Assembly: GCA_018222805.1 (NCBI GenBank)
Contig: JAAEZQ010000031.1
Location: 1 to 40,264, forward strand
Length of the DNA: 40,264 bases
Source: Vibrionaceae bacterium
GTDB taxonomy: Bacteria; Pseudomonadota; Gammaproteobacteria; Enterobacterales; Vibrionaceae
Direction of reading: 5' to 3'
Shown here: positions 10,526 through 19,451 of the stretch, piece after piece
Layout of the letters: each line of letters starts with the position of its first letter
Position numbering within the stretch: position 1 is the first letter of the stretch
Notes under the pieces: generated by a model
Told to the model about the DNA's origin: nothing
The model's input: only the letters and a program-made list of their open reading frames with translations
Database searches by the model: none
Position numbers and translations under genes: made by a program

Positions 10526-12073
10526 TTATGATAAGAAGAACTTATAGGATGGGTTATCCGTTTCGTCTTTACACTGGTAGCCAAGTTCGCGTAAATGTGC
10601 GGAAAATTGGGCTAAATCGCTTTCATCTAGCTCGAAACCACAAAGAACACGCCCATAATCTGCACCATGGTTGCGGTAGTTAAACAGGCTGATATTCCAG
10701 TGGGTACCAAGTGTGCTTAAGAACTTCAGCAGCGCGCCCGGATATTCCGGAAACTCGAAGCTGTAAAGACGTTCTTTGAGCTTCTTAGAAGGTTTTCCAC
10801 CGATCATGTAGCGAATGTGTAGCTTTGCCATTTCATCATCAGATAGATCCACCACCGGATAACCGCCTTCGCGTAGATCGCGAATAATATGATCCAGCTC
10901 TTCCTGGCCGCCCTGAAGACGCACACCAACAAAGATATTTGCCAGTTCATCATCGTTATAACGGTAGTTGAACTCAGTAACCGCTCGGCCACCAATCAAG
11001 TTACAAAACTCAAAGAAAGCGCCTTGGCGTTCTGGGATCGTGACCGCGAGTAAGCCTTCACGCTTTTCACCAAGTTCACAGCGTTCAGATACATAACGTA
11101 AGCCATGGAAGTTGGTGTTGGCACCAGACAGTACCGTACCGAGGTTTTTGTCTTTGAGTTTGTTCTGCTCTGCAAACTTCTTCAAACCTGCCAGAGCAAG
11201 CGCGCCTGAAGGCTCTGCTATCGCTCGTGTATCTTCAAAGATATCTTTCACGGCTGCGCAGATTTCGTCGCTTGATACCGCAATGTGCCCATCAATGTAT
11301 TTCTGACATAAACGGAATGTCTCTTCACCGATGCGTTTTACCGCCACACCATCGGCAAACATACTGACCTGATCAAGTACGACAGGCTCTCCGGCATCTA
11401 AGGCTGCTTTCAAACAGGAAGAATCTTCTGGCTCGACAGCAATCACTTTGATTTCTGGCATCAGTTGTTTAACCAATACCGCGACACCTGCCGCCAGACC
11501 ACCACCGCCTACCGGAACAAAGATGTAGTCCAGGTGACCATTTTGCTGCAGCATTTCCATACCAATGGTGCCTTGACCAGCAATCACCAATGGATGATCG
11601 AACGGTGGTACAAAGGTGTAGCCATGTTCTTCTGACAGGCGTTCAGCTTCCGCTTTCGCTTCATCAAAGTTGTTGCCATGCAGCACCACGTTACCACCAA
11701 AGCTACGTACCGCATCAACCTTGATGTCCGGCGTGGTTTTTGGCATTACGATCGTGGTTTTGATGCCTAGTTTAGTGCCTGATAACGCCATCCCTTGAGC
11801 ATGGTTGCCCGCCGACGCTGCGATGACACCGGCAGCTTTTTGCTCTTCAGACAGGCTGGCAACCATGTTGTAAGCGCCACGCAGTTTGAAAGAGTGCACT
11901 GGCTGGCGATCTTCACGTTTGATTTGCACATTGTTGCCAATGCGTGCCGACAGACGCGGCATATCTTGCAATGGCGTAACCGTTGCGACTTCATAAACAG
12001 GCGCACGCAGGATTTGGCGCAGATAGTCTGCGCCAGTTTGATTTACTTTCTTTGCGGGTTGAGATTCCATCAT
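10526..12073 (-). CDS. ilvA: Threonine deaminase, biosynthetic
   Basis: 515 residues (E. coli 514). The PLP enzyme converts threonine to 2-oxobutanoate, the first step towards isoleucine. The PLP lysine is K63 in HSFKLRGAYNM; SAGNHAQG and the glycine-rich phosphate loop GGGGLAAG are present. The C-terminal third has two ACT-like regulatory segments (VTIPERQGAFFEFCNLIGG and FEFPEYPGALLKFLSTLG) that bind isoleucine and valine, so it is the allosteric type. The gene starts two bases after the ilvD stop, with GAGGG inside the end of ilvD, indicating translational coupling. It is the last gene of the ilv operon. Confidence 0.98.
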   Translation of the reverse strand: MMESQPAKKVNQTGADYLRQILRAPVYEVATVTPLQDMPRLSARIGNNVQIKREDRQPVHSFKLRGAYNMVASLSEEQKAAGVIAASAGNHAQGMALSGTKLGIKTTIVMPKTTPDIKVDAVRSFGGNVVLHGNNFDEAKAEAERLSEEHGYTFVPPFDHPLVIAGQGTIGMEMLQQNGHLDYIFVPVGGGGLAAGVAVLVKQLMPEIKVIAVEPEDSSCLKAALDAGEPVVLDQVSMFADGVAVKRIGEETFRLCQKYIDGHIAVSSDEICAAVKDIFEDTRAIAEPSGALALAGLKKFAEQNKLKDKNLGTVLSGANTNFHGLRYVSERCELGEKREGLLAVTIPERQGAFFEFCNLIGGRAVTEFNYRYNDDELANIFVGVRLQGGQEELDHIIRDLREGGYPVVDLSDDEMAKLHIRYMIGGKPSKKLKERLYSFEFPEYPGALLKFLSTLGTHWNISLFNYRNHGADYGRVLCGFELDESDLAQFSAHLRELGYQCKDETDNPSYKFFLS

Positions 12074-12075
12074 TG

Positions 12076-13917
12076 CTAGCCCTCTAGCTTAGACTTGTCT
12101 CGTACTGCACCTTTGTCAGCACTGGTTGCCATACTAGCGTACGCTTTAAGTGCAAAAGAAACTTCACGTTGGCGATCAACTGGTTTCCAACCGAGTTCAT
12201 CTTGTTTTGCACGACGTGCTGCCAGCTCATCTTCTGCTACATCGAGGGTGATAGAGCGACTTGGGATATCAATGGTGATGATATCGCCGTCTTGAACCAA
12301 GCCTATCGTACCGCCACTGGCTGCTTCTGGGGATGCATGACCAATTGACAGACCCGATGTGCCACCTGAGAAGCGACCATCTGTTAGCAAGGCACAAGAT
12401 TTGCCTAATCCCATCGATTTCAGGTAAGTGGTTGGGTAGAGCATTTCCTGCATACCCGGACCGCCTTTAGGACCTTCATAACGAATAACAACGACTTCAC
12501 CCGCTTTAACTTTACCACCTAAGATGCCATCAACTGCTGAATCTTGGCTTTCAAATACAATCGCAGGGCCTTGGAACTTAAGGTTTTCCTCATCCACACC
12601 AGCTGTTTTGACTATACAGCCATCAACCGCAATGTTGCCTGAGAGAACGGCTAGGCCACCTTCTTGACTGAATGCGTTCTCTTTTGAACGGATACAGCCA
12701 CCGGTACGGTCATCGTCTAGACGATCCCAGCGGCAGTCTTGTGAGAATGCTTTGGTGGTGCGAATACCCGCAGGGCCTGCTCGGAAGAACTTAAGTACTT
12801 CTTCGTTTTCCGTTTGCATGATGTCGTACTCGGCAAGCTGCTGCTGCATAGTCATGCCCAATACCGTACTCGTACTGCCGTTTAGCAAACCAGCACGGTC
12901 GAGTTCACCTAAGATAGCCATAACGCCACCCGCACGGTGTACATCTTCCATGTGGTATTTCTGTGTCGATGGCGCCACTTTACACAAGTGTGGTACGCGA
13001 CGAGACATTTCATCGATATCGTTCATATCGAAGTCTATTTCACCTTCTTGAGCCGCAGCTAAAAGGTGTAAAACGGTGTTGCTTGAGCCACCCATTGCGA
13101 TGTCCAGCGCCATTGCGTTTTCAAAGGCGTCGCGGTTAGCAATGTTGCGTGGTAGGGCGGATTCGTCATCTTGCTCGTAGTAACGTCGAGTCAGTTCAAC
13201 GATACGTTTACCAGCGTTAATAAACAATTGTTCACGGTCGGCGTGTGTTGCCAGCATCGAGCCATTGCCTGGTTGAGATAAGCCTAGAGCTTCTGTCAGG
13301 CAGTTCATTGAGTTGGCGGTAAACATGCCTGAGCACGAGCCACAGGTTGGACAAGCCGAGCGTTCGACCTGTTCGCTTTGCTCATCCGACACGGTTGGAT
13401 CCGCGCCCTGGATCATCGCATCAACCAAATCGAGTTTGATAATTTGATCAGAAAGCTTGGTTTTACCTGCTTCCATTGGGCCGCCAGAAACAAAGATAAC
13501 CGGAATGTTTAGGCGCATAGCGGCCATCATCATTCCCGGAGTGATTTTGTCACAGTTAGAGATACATACCATGGCATCGGCACAGTGTGCATTTACCATG
13601 TACTCTACAGAGTCGGCAATCAATTCACGTGAAGGCAGTGAGTAAAGCATACCGCCGTGACCCATTGCGATACCGTCGTCGACAGCAATGGTATTGAATT
13701 CTTTTGCGATGCCACCTGCTTTTTCGATTTCACCGGCAACCAATTGACCCATATCTTTCAGGTGTACGTGTCCAGGTACAAATTGAGTAAACGAGTTCAC
13801 CACAGCGATGATTGGCTTACCAAAGTCTTCATCTTTTACACCAGTTGCACGCCAAAGCGCGCGGGCGCCAGCCATGTTACGACCATGTGTGGTGGTTGCT
13901 GATCTATATTTTGGCAT
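12076..13917 (-). CDS. ilvD: Dihydroxy-acid dehydratase
   Basis: 613 residues (E. coli 616). The iron-sulfur enzyme dehydrates dihydroxy-isovalerate and dihydroxy-methylvalerate to the keto acids that are then transaminated to valine and isoleucine. Visible cluster and active-site residues: D81 in [10 protein letters not shown]122 and K124 in [12 protein letters not shown], and C195 in [25 protein letters not shown] precedes the ATG. In most enterobacteria and many vibrios ilvE lies directly upstream; here that place holds only an ilvE remnant. The next gene, ilvA, begins two bases after the stop. Confidence 0.98.
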   Translation of the reverse strand: MPKYRSATTTHGRNMAGARALWRATGVKDEDFGKPIIAVVNSFTQFVPGHVHLKDMGQLVAGEIEKAGGIAKEFNTIAVDDGIAMGHGGMLYSLPSRELIADSVEYMVNAHCADAMVCISNCDKITPGMMMAAMRLNIPVIFVSGGPMEAGKTKLSDQIIKLDLVDAMIQGADPTVSDEQSEQVERSACPTCGSCSGMFTANSMNCLTEALGLSQPGNGSMLATHADREQLFINAGKRIVELTRRYYEQDDESALPRNIANRDAFENAMALDIAMGGSSNTVLHLLAAAQEGEIDFDMNDIDEMSRRVPHLCKVAPSTQKYHMEDVHRAGGVMAILGELDRAGLLNGSTSTVLGMTMQQQLAEYDIMQTENEEVLKFFRAGPAGIRTTKAFSQDCRWDRLDDDRTGGCIRSKENAFSQEGGLAVLSGNIAVDGCIVKTAGVDEENLKFQGPAIVFESQDSAVDGILGGKVKAGEVVVIRYEGPKGGPGMQEMLYPTTYLKSMGLGKSCALLTDGRFSGGTSGLSIGHASPEAASGGTIGLVQDGDIITIDIPSRSITLDVAEDELAARRAKQDELGWKPVDRQREVSFALKAYASMATSADKGAVRDKSKLEG

Positions 13918-13931
13918 TTCCTAATTCCTTC

Positions 13932-14121
13932 TTACTTCTGCTCTGGGTACACACAGTCTAATCAGCCCACTTCTCTTCCGTGGTGCTGTTAAATAGGCCA
14001 TCGTAGGCCTCTTGCAGTAGTTTATTGACTGGACAACGCTTGGCGCTGTCCATTTCCATTTTTTCGATTGTTACCACAGGTATAGCTTTCGTCATTAAAC
14101 CGAATAAAATCGGTAGTCAGC
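13932..14121 (-). pseudogene. ilvE: Decayed 3' remnant of branched-chain aminotransferase gene ilvE
   Basis: Between ilvM and ilvD the minus strand holds a 45-codon open frame (14095 to 13958) that is unannotatable by length but reads like the IlvE C-terminus: AIPVVTIEKMEM then CPVNKLLQEAYDGLFN and TTEEKW, aligning without gaps to the end of E. coli IlvE (ITPVRSVDGIQV, GPVTKRIQQAFFGLFT, TEDKWGW). After KW the frame hits TAG, but a one-base shift gives a TGA in place of the second W and then LDCVYPEQK with a TAA at 13932-13934, like the normal WLDQV end. So one frameshift and one nonsense change are visible. About 260 codons are missing. A scrap at 14101-14121 reading ADYRFYS could be the N-terminal ADYIWFN motif; that part is weak. 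The organism presumably has another aminotransferase elsewhere. Confidence 0.8.
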
Positions 14122-14131
14122 GCTGCTATCC

Positions 14132-14416
14132 TTACGCATTTACGTGTTGTTGTAAGTTGTGATTTGGCAGTTCATCGTTGCGGATTTTTAGTACCTCAAC
14201 TTTGCGAACATCCCACAGTTTTTCAATTTGATTGATCAAAAATGAGATTGGTCGATCGCTGTCGACGATGATCTCCACACTGGCTACTTTACTTTCGTGG
14301 TTTTGAGTCGCTGCCACTTGTTTGATCACGAAGCCTCGGTGACGAATCACACGTAGAACGCGCTCTAACAATACCGGTTTGTCATCGGCTTTGATGTCGA
14401 GTAAATATCTGTCCAT
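14132..14416 (-). CDS. ilvM: Acetolactate synthase II, small regulatory subunit
   Basis: 94 residues (E. coli 87). A single ACT domain, with LERVLRVIRHRGFVIKQV near residues 17-34 matching E. coli IlvM (LERVLRVVRHRGF). It partners the large subunit IlvG and is needed for its activity and stability. The ATG lies 11 bases after the ilvG stop, with GGAGA overlapping the end of ilvG, so the two subunits are probably made together. The C-terminal tail is slightly longer than in E. coli. What follows it is the ilvE remnant. Confidence 0.95.
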   Translation of the reverse strand: MDRYLLDIKADDKPVLLERVLRVIRHRGFVIKQVAATQNHESKVASVEIIVDSDRPISFLINQIEKLWDVRKVEVLKIRNDELPNHNLQQHVNA

Positions 14417-14427
14417 GTGATCGTCTC

Positions 14428-16074
14428 CTAGGTGTTTTCCAACATATCACTGTTTGATGCGCCAGGTGGCACCAAAGGCCACACGTTTTCTTCTTCGTCG
14501 ATTAACACGTGAAGCATGTAAGAAGTTTTGCTTTCCAGCATCTCTTTGAGAGCCGGTTCCACTTCTTCTTTTTTGGTGATGGTTTTGCCTGGTATGTCGA
14601 ATGCTTTTGCCAGCATCACGAAATCAGGGTTGTCATCAAGGATAGTTTCACTGTGTCGGCCATCAAAGAATAATGATTGCCACTGGCGTACCATGCCAAG
14701 ACGTTGGTTGTTAAGAAGAACAATTTTTACCGGAATCTGGCGGCGTTTTAGCGTGCCTAATTCCTGCACGTTCATCATGAATGAACCGTCACCAGTAATA
14801 AGAATAGACTGATCATCCGGGCGAGCAACAGCAGCGCCCATTGCGGCTGGCAGGCCAAAGCCCATGGTGCCCAAACCAGCTGAAGTGATGAAGTTTTGCG
14901 GATCACGTGGCTGGATATGTTGCGCGGCCCACATTTGGTGCTGGCCTACGTCTGTTGAGACGATAGAGCTATCCGGCATCATGTCAGACAACTGCTTAAG
15001 CAGTAGTGGTGCGTAGATAAGTTCACCTGGATGGTCGTAGTGCCATTTGAAGCCGCTGCGTAAACTTTCACTGTGGTGAACCCATGGCGTGATGTCTTGG
15101 GTCAGTTCGAGCTGAGGAAGAATGGTATTGATGTCACCACGTAGTGGTGCGTTGGCGTGGCGTAACTTATGGATTTCTGCTGCATCGATATCGATGTGAA
15201 TTACTTTTGCATGTGGCGCAAAAGTATCAAGCTTACCAGTCACACGGTCATCAAATCGCGCACCAACCACAATTAATAGGTCTGCTTCCTGGACCACTAG
15301 GTTCGCTGCTTTGGTGCCATGCATACCTAGCATACCCAAGTAATGAGGGTCATGACGTTCAATGGTACCTAAACCTTTTAGAGTGCTTACCGCTGGCATT
15401 GGATTCAGACGTAAGAACTCTCGTACCGCATCGGTCGCTTTCGCTAACTGAACACCGCCACCGACGTATAATACAGGGCGAGTAGAAGCTGCTAACACCT
15501 CTTGTGCGCGTTTGATGTCTTCGGCAGCAACATCTTCGATTGCTGGTGCTACATATGGCGTAAGTAAATCTGTTGGCGCTTGAGCAAGCTGAACGTCTTT
15601 AGCGATATCAACAATGACTGGGCCTGGACGACCGGTTTTCGCTACTTCAAACGCTTCTGCGAGTGTAGGAGCAAGATCTTCAATTTCAGTCACCAGATAG
15701 CTGTGTTTCGTACAGGCTAAAGACATACCAATTACATCCATTTCTTGGAAGGCATCGGTACCTATGTGAGAACTGGCAACCTGACCAGTAATGGCGACCA
15801 GTGGAACGGAATCAAGGAAAGCATCGGCTAGGCCGGTAACGAGGTTTGTGGCTCCAGGGCCGGAAGTTGCCATACAAACGGCAACATCTTGAGTGGATCG
15901 AGCCATACCAATAGCGGCCATGGCTGCGCCTTGCTCATGACGGCATAAGATGTGCTCGACACCTCCGTCATACAAAGCATCGTAGATTGGCATGATGGCT
16001 CCACCGGGGTAACCAAACACGGTCTTGATGCCTTGCTGTCTTAAAGCGGCTACGACAAGTTGTGCACCGGTCAT
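14428..16074 (-). CDS. ilvG: Acetolactate synthase II, large catalytic subunit
   Basis: 548 residues, uninterrupted (E. coli K-12 carries a frameshift in this gene). The ThDP- and FAD-dependent enzyme condenses pyruvate with pyruvate or 2-oxobutanoate. The catalytic glutamate E47 is in [11 protein letters not shown], the FAD region lies in the middle, and the ThDP motif runs from [15 protein letters not shown] to the NN pair about 30 residues on. AAGGAGG 6 bases before the ATG is a perfect ribosome site, as expected for the first structural gene after an attenuator leader. It is the first enzyme gene of the operon. Confidence 0.98.
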   Translation of the reverse strand: MTGAQLVVAALRQQGIKTVFGYPGGAIMPIYDALYDGGVEHILCRHEQGAAMAAIGMARSTQDVAVCMATSGPGATNLVTGLADAFLDSVPLVAITGQVASSHIGTDAFQEMDVIGMSLACTKHSYLVTEIEDLAPTLAEAFEVAKTGRPGPVIVDIAKDVQLAQAPTDLLTPYVAPAIEDVAAEDIKRAQEVLAASTRPVLYVGGGVQLAKATDAVREFLRLNPMPAVSTLKGLGTIERHDPHYLGMLGMHGTKAANLVVQEADLLIVVGARFDDRVTGKLDTFAPHAKVIHIDIDAAEIHKLRHANAPLRGDINTILPQLELTQDITPWVHHSESLRSGFKWHYDHPGELIYAPLLLKQLSDMMPDSSIVSTDVGQHQMWAAQHIQPRDPQNFITSAGLGTMGFGLPAAMGAAVARPDDQSILITGDGSFMMNVQELGTLKRRQIPVKIVLLNNQRLGMVRQWQSLFFDGRHSETILDDNPDFVMLAKAFDIPGKTITKKEEVEPALKEMLESKTSYMLHVLIDEEENVWPLVPPGASNSDMLENT

Positions 16075-16195
16075 CGTAAACCTCCTTTGCTACGTTGTGG
16101 CTCGTAGCTATCGCCATGTGTTTTGCACTTCATGTGCACTCCCATTCTTCCCGTTAAACTGTCCAAGGGTTAGACAGATGACAACTTGTAGTTGT

Positions 16196-16232
16196 AAAAA
16201 AACCCCCGGACCTTTCAGTGCGGGGGCTTTTT
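16196..16232 (-). terminator. Attenuator terminator of the ilv operon
   Basis: Read on the minus strand, AAAAAGCCCCCG, a 12-base loop and CGGGGGTTTTTTT form a GC-rich stem extended by A-T pairs and a G-T wobble, ending in a run of seven Ts. It lies 11 bases after the leader-peptide stop and 121 bases before ilvG. This is the standard placement of a transcription attenuator relieved when ribosomes stall in the leader peptide. Confidence 0.88.
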
Positions 16233-16243
16233 GTAATTTGTGG

Positions 16244-16333
16244 TTATCTTTCGCCCACAACACCCCGCGCGGTTCCAATAATGACCACGATAATCAGGGC
16301 TAGCAGTGAGTTAATGTAAGCGAAAAGATTCAT
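16244..16333 (-). CDS. ilvL: ilv operon leader peptide
   Basis: A 29-residue open frame starting MNLFAYINS and then LLALIIVVII, so nine of ten consecutive residues (10-19) are leucine, isoleucine or valine, followed by GTARGVVGER and a stop. It differs in sequence from E. coli IlvL (32 residues) but has the same logic: shortage of charged Leu, Ile or Val tRNA stalls the ribosome and prevents formation of the terminator just downstream. Position between a candidate promoter and ilvG, and the adjoining terminator, support the call. No strong ribosome site is evident. Confidence 0.88.
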   Translation of the reverse strand: MNLFAYINSLLALIIVVIIGTARGVVGER

Positions 16334-16401
16334 CTGTCTGTCGTTCTATTTTCGTTAAATTTTGTTGTGTAATGTTCTACGAAATTGTTTGCGTCATTAG
16401 T

Positions 16402-16429
16402 GGTATCACACAATTCCTCTGCGTGACAA
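16402..16429 (-). promoter_or_regulatory. Candidate promoter of the ilvLGMDA operon
   Basis: On the minus strand TTGTCA (five of six to the -35 consensus), 16 bases, then GATACC (-10-like, weak) lies about 70 bases upstream of the ilvL ATG. Position fits but the -10 is poor, and alternative hexamers in this AT-rich spacer are possible. Confidence 0.4.
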
Positions 16430-16453
16430 GCAAAAAGTCATTCTTTTTTCACA

Positions 16454-16483
16454 TTAACTCTCAATTTGGACGCGGTATATAAC
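16454..16483 (+). promoter_or_regulatory. Candidate promoter of comM
   Basis: TTAACT, 18 bases and TATAAC form a plausible sigma-70 promoter 57 bases upstream of the comM start, in the 207-bp spacer shared with the divergent ilv promoter. No competence-type (TfoX/CRP-S) site was recognised by eye. Confidence 0.35.
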
Positions 16484-16540
16484 ATAACTAAATAGAAAAG
16501 CATTTGTTTATAAAGCAATCAATAACTCGTCGAGGAGCGT

Positions 16541-18064
16541 ATGGGGCTGGCAATCATTCATAGTCGGGCAAGTGTCGGTGTACAGGCACCATCAGTTAGT
16601 GTGGAAGTGCATATTAGTAACGGTATGCCGGGCTTTACGTTGGTCGGGCTGCCAGAAACCACGGTAAAAGAATCAAAAGATAGGGTACGCAGTGCCATCA
16701 TCAATTCCAATTTTCAATTTCCCGCCAAGCGTATCACGGTCAACTTAGCTCCTGCGGATCTGCCCAAAGAGGGAGGACGCTTTGATCTGCCTATCGCATT
16801 AGGAATTTTGGCTGCTTCAGAGCAAATCGCGACAGATAAGCTCAAAAAATACGAATTTATTGGCGAGTTAGCGTTGTCTGGAGGGTTAAGACCGGTAAAA
16901 GGAGTGCTACCTGCTGCGCTCGCTGCGAGCAAGGTTCAGCGCCATTTGGTGGTGCCGCATGTGAACGGTGATCAGGCGGCGCTGGTGGGTAAAGAGCAGC
17001 ATAAGTCCGCTCAGTCGTTACTTGAGGTGTGCGCTGAATTGTGTGGGCAGCATCGGCTCAGTTTGCATCAAGCACCTAAGCGAATTGTGTCAGAAAACCA
17101 TAACCGAGATCTGCAAGACATTATCGGCCAGCAGCAGGGAAAGCGGGCTCTGGAGATCGCGGCGGCAGGTAACCATAACCTGTTATTTTTGGGACCGCCT
17201 GGCACAGGAAAAACCATGTTAGCATCGCGCTTATGCGATTTGTTACCTGAAATGAGTGATGAAGAAGCAATGGAAACCGCGTCTGTCGCTTCACTGACAC
17301 AAAGCGAAATCAACGAACATAACTGGAAGCTACGACCGTTTCGTGCTCCACACCACTCCAGTTCTATGGCGGCATTAGTCGGCGGAGGCTCGGTACCGAG
17401 GTCGGGTGAGATTTCTTTGGCGCACAATGGCTTATTATTTCTCGATGAAATGCCAGAGTTTGATCGTAAAGTGCTGGACTCGCTACGAGAGCCCCTTGAA
17501 TCGGGGGAAATCATCATCTCTCGGGCTCAGGGCAAAACCCGTTTTCCTGCCCGCTTTCAACTGGTGGGTGCACTTAACCCTAGTCCGACCGGTTATTACG
17601 AAGGCAATCAGGCACGTACCAATCCACAAGCGATTTTGCGCTATTTAGGTCGCTTATCAGGACCGCTACTTGATCGATTTGATATGTCGTTAGAAATCCC
17701 AGCGTTGCCAAAGGGCACATTGTCGGAGGGAGGTGACCGAGGAGAGCCTACGGCGGTAGTTAAGATGCGGGTCAATCATGCTCGCCAGCACATGTTAAGC
17801 CGCAACGGTAAGGTGAATGCTCTGCTGGGGAGTCGCGAGATAGAAACGTTTTGTCCACTGCAAAAAAGTGATGCTGAGTTTCTGGAGACAGCCTTACACA
17901 GGCTGGGACTGTCTATTCGCGCGTATCATCGAATCATTAAAGTTGCCCGTACTATTGCAGATTTGGATGGGGAAGAGCAGATCGAGCGCTCCCATCTGGC
18001 GGAAGCACTTGGATATCGTGCTATGGACCGGTTACTGAAACAGCTTACTGCTCAGGCCGTGTGA
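16541..18064 (+). CDS. comM: ComM (YifB) hexameric DNA helicase / Mg-chelatase-like AAA+ ATPase
   Basis: 507 residues (E. coli YifB 506). Three parts: an N-terminal Lon-protease-like domain (to about 170, with VNLAPADLPKEGGRFDLPIA), an AAA+ Mg-chelatase domain with Walker A GPPGTGKT at 218-225 and Walker B LLFLDEMPEF near 295, and a C-terminal helical domain. In Vibrio cholerae ComM is a bidirectional branch-migration helicase that helps integrate incoming DNA during natural transformation. GAGGAG lies 4 bases before the ATG. The comM-ilvL divergent arrangement is conserved with E. coli yifB-ilvL. No terminator was seen after it. Confidence 0.95.
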   Translation: MGLAIIHSRASVGVQAPSVSVEVHISNGMPGFTLVGLPETTVKESKDRVRSAIINSNFQFPAKRITVNLAPADLPKEGGRFDLPIALGILAASEQIATDKLKKYEFIGELALSGGLRPVKGVLPAALAASKVQRHLVVPHVNGDQAALVGKEQHKSAQSLLEVCAELCGQHRLSLHQAPKRIVSENHNRDLQDIIGQQQGKRALEIAAAGNHNLLFLGPPGTGKTMLASRLCDLLPEMSDEEAMETASVASLTQSEINEHNWKLRPFRAPHHSSSMAALVGGGSVPRSGEISLAHNGLLFLDEMPEFDRKVLDSLREPLESGEIIISRAQGKTRFPARFQLVGALNPSPTGYYEGNQARTNPQAILRYLGRLSGPLLDRFDMSLEIPALPKGTLSEGGDRGEPTAVVKMRVNHARQHMLSRNGKVNALLGSREIETFCPLQKSDAEFLETALHRLGLSIRAYHRIIKVARTIADLDGEEQIERSHLAEALGYRAMDRLLKQLTAQAV

Positions 18065-18113
18065 GACATGTGAGCTAAGATAATCACCCTTGATAACAGG
18101 GGCAGCCAGTCAG

Positions 18114-19070
18114 TTAAAAGTGATAGCTGAAGCCTAACGAGAATAGGCATTCCTTCTCGTCATAGAAGGTGATGTTTGAGTCTGTTTGACTATAGCCTGC
18201 GAACGAAATGAAAGACCAGTCTTGCCAGTCAAACACATTTTGGTATTCGTAAGCGGCAAACAGGCTCAACGTGTCGTCACTGCGCGTCTTGGTGAAGGTC
18301 TGGCTTTTAGATTGATAGTCCTGAAGAGTATAACCGCCGGTGAGTGCTAAGCGGTGACGATTGATGAATTTAAACCAGCTCAGTTCAAACCCATACGAGT
18401 CGAAGGACTCCGCTTTACCATCGGCATCTTGGTTAATGTACGTAAACGCGGGTTGCAGTATGGATGTGCGATCCAGTGAAATTCGATAGTCACCTTTGAT
18501 GTAGTAAATATCAGCATCACGAGCTAGGGAGCGATCCGTCACTTCCTCTTTATCAATTTCTTTGTCGGCATAAGCAAGATCAAGATTGAAGCTTTTATCA
18601 ATCAGCCCTTTGACCTGAAAGCGATAAGCGTTGCCGCCCTCATCTGTTGTGCGTCGAGCGACACCGACCTGATAAGGATTACGCCAGGTTTCCCCTTTCA
18701 ACACGGTTGGCAGGTACGATACATCGAGTACCGTACCTGACGGCAATTGATATTGATAGCCTAATTGGAATGCCAGTGTACCGATGGCCACATCTGAACG
18801 AGTGGTACCAGCGTATACTTGCTGGTTAAGTTGTTTGCCGAAGGTATAGGCGATATTTCCTAGAGGGGCTGCGACTACCGAGCTATCGCTGTCAGCACGG
18901 TGATTGAGTGAATCGATGGTCCTGCTGTTATCGGTATTAAAGTTAGATTCTGACGCAACAAAGGCAGCGTTCAGTGAAATCTCACCGCTGAATCCGGCGG
19001 TTTCTGCGAGCTTTGCTTGAGCTGAGCTGACGATAAAAGCCAAGGTCAAGACCGTTAGTCTTGGTTTCAT
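18114..19070 (-). CDS. DUF2860 family outer-membrane protein
   Basis: 318 residues. Signal peptide 1-19 (ends SAQA before K20), then a conserved start FSGEISLNAAFVASESNFNT. The rest is an alternation of polar and aromatic residues in short stretches typical of an outer-membrane beta-barrel, and the protein ends in the aromatic residue F (SLGFSYHF), the usual signal for barrel insertion. I recognise it as the DUF2860 family found in vibrios near dsbA. Function is unknown; a porin or surface role is inference. GGAGATCATGA before the ATG provides a ribosome site. It may be monocistronic. Confidence 0.8.
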   Translation of the reverse strand: MKPRLTVLTLAFIVSSAQAKLAETAGFSGEISLNAAFVASESNFNTDNSRTIDSLNHRADSDSSVVAAPLGNIAYTFGKQLNQQVYAGTTRSDVAIGTLAFQLGYQYQLPSGTVLDVSYLPTVLKGETWRNPYQVGVARRTTDEGGNAYRFQVKGLIDKSFNLDLAYADKEIDKEEVTDRSLARDADIYYIKGDYRISLDRTSILQPAFTYINQDADGKAESFDSYGFELSWFKFINRHRLALTGGYTLQDYQSKSQTFTKTRSDDTLSLFAAYEYQNVFDWQDWSFISFAGYSQTDSNITFYDEKECLFSLGFSYHF

Positions 19071-19404
19071 TCATGATCTCCTTATTTTGAATGAATGGTT
19101 TGAACAGTGGTCGAGCGTTTATTTATATTGGATGGTTCTTTAGTTTACTTCCTAACCTATAGGACAATATATTCCCGTTATTTCATATAGTGCAAGATGG
19201 TGATGAGCTAAAGAAAGATGGCTGGTACCTTCTGCTCAGTAACCACTTAAGTTGGACGGACATCGTAGTGTTGTAATGCTGATTGATGAATAAGTCCAAG
19301 GTGACTACTTCAACGATAAACCATAAAAGCGCCAGTTTCAGTAGTGGCTAGCAAGAGAAAGCTCTGTTACTTCAAGAGATTCACAGGTCGTTGATGGATA
19401 AAAG
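19071..19404. other. Gene-free spacer with a short HicA-like coding fragment
   Basis: 334 bases without an intact gene. The first part must hold the promoter of the minus-strand DUF2860 gene; no clear hexamers were picked out. On the plus strand 19202-19276 reads DELKKDGWYLLLSNHLSW and then a stop; the KKDGWYL core resembles the N-terminal part of HicA mRNA-interferase toxins, but the rest does not follow that family and no start is convincing. If real it is a degraded fragment. Nothing else was recognised. Confidence 0.35.
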
Positions 19405-19434
19405 AAAGGGGAGCATAAACTTATGCTCCCCTTT
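19405..19434 (-). terminator. Terminator after dsbA
   Basis: A 14-bp perfect inverted repeat (AAAGGGGAGCATAA and its complement, two bases apart) lies 17 bases after the dsbA stop and is followed on the minus strand by TCTTTTATCC. It closes the srkA-dsbA transcript. Confidence 0.88.
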
Positions 19435-19451
19435 GTACTATTTGTACTGGA

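Noticed and set aside
14428..16074. Possible ilvG frameshift as in E. coli K-12
   Set aside because: The gene reads through for 548 codons with catalytic and ThDP motifs intact.
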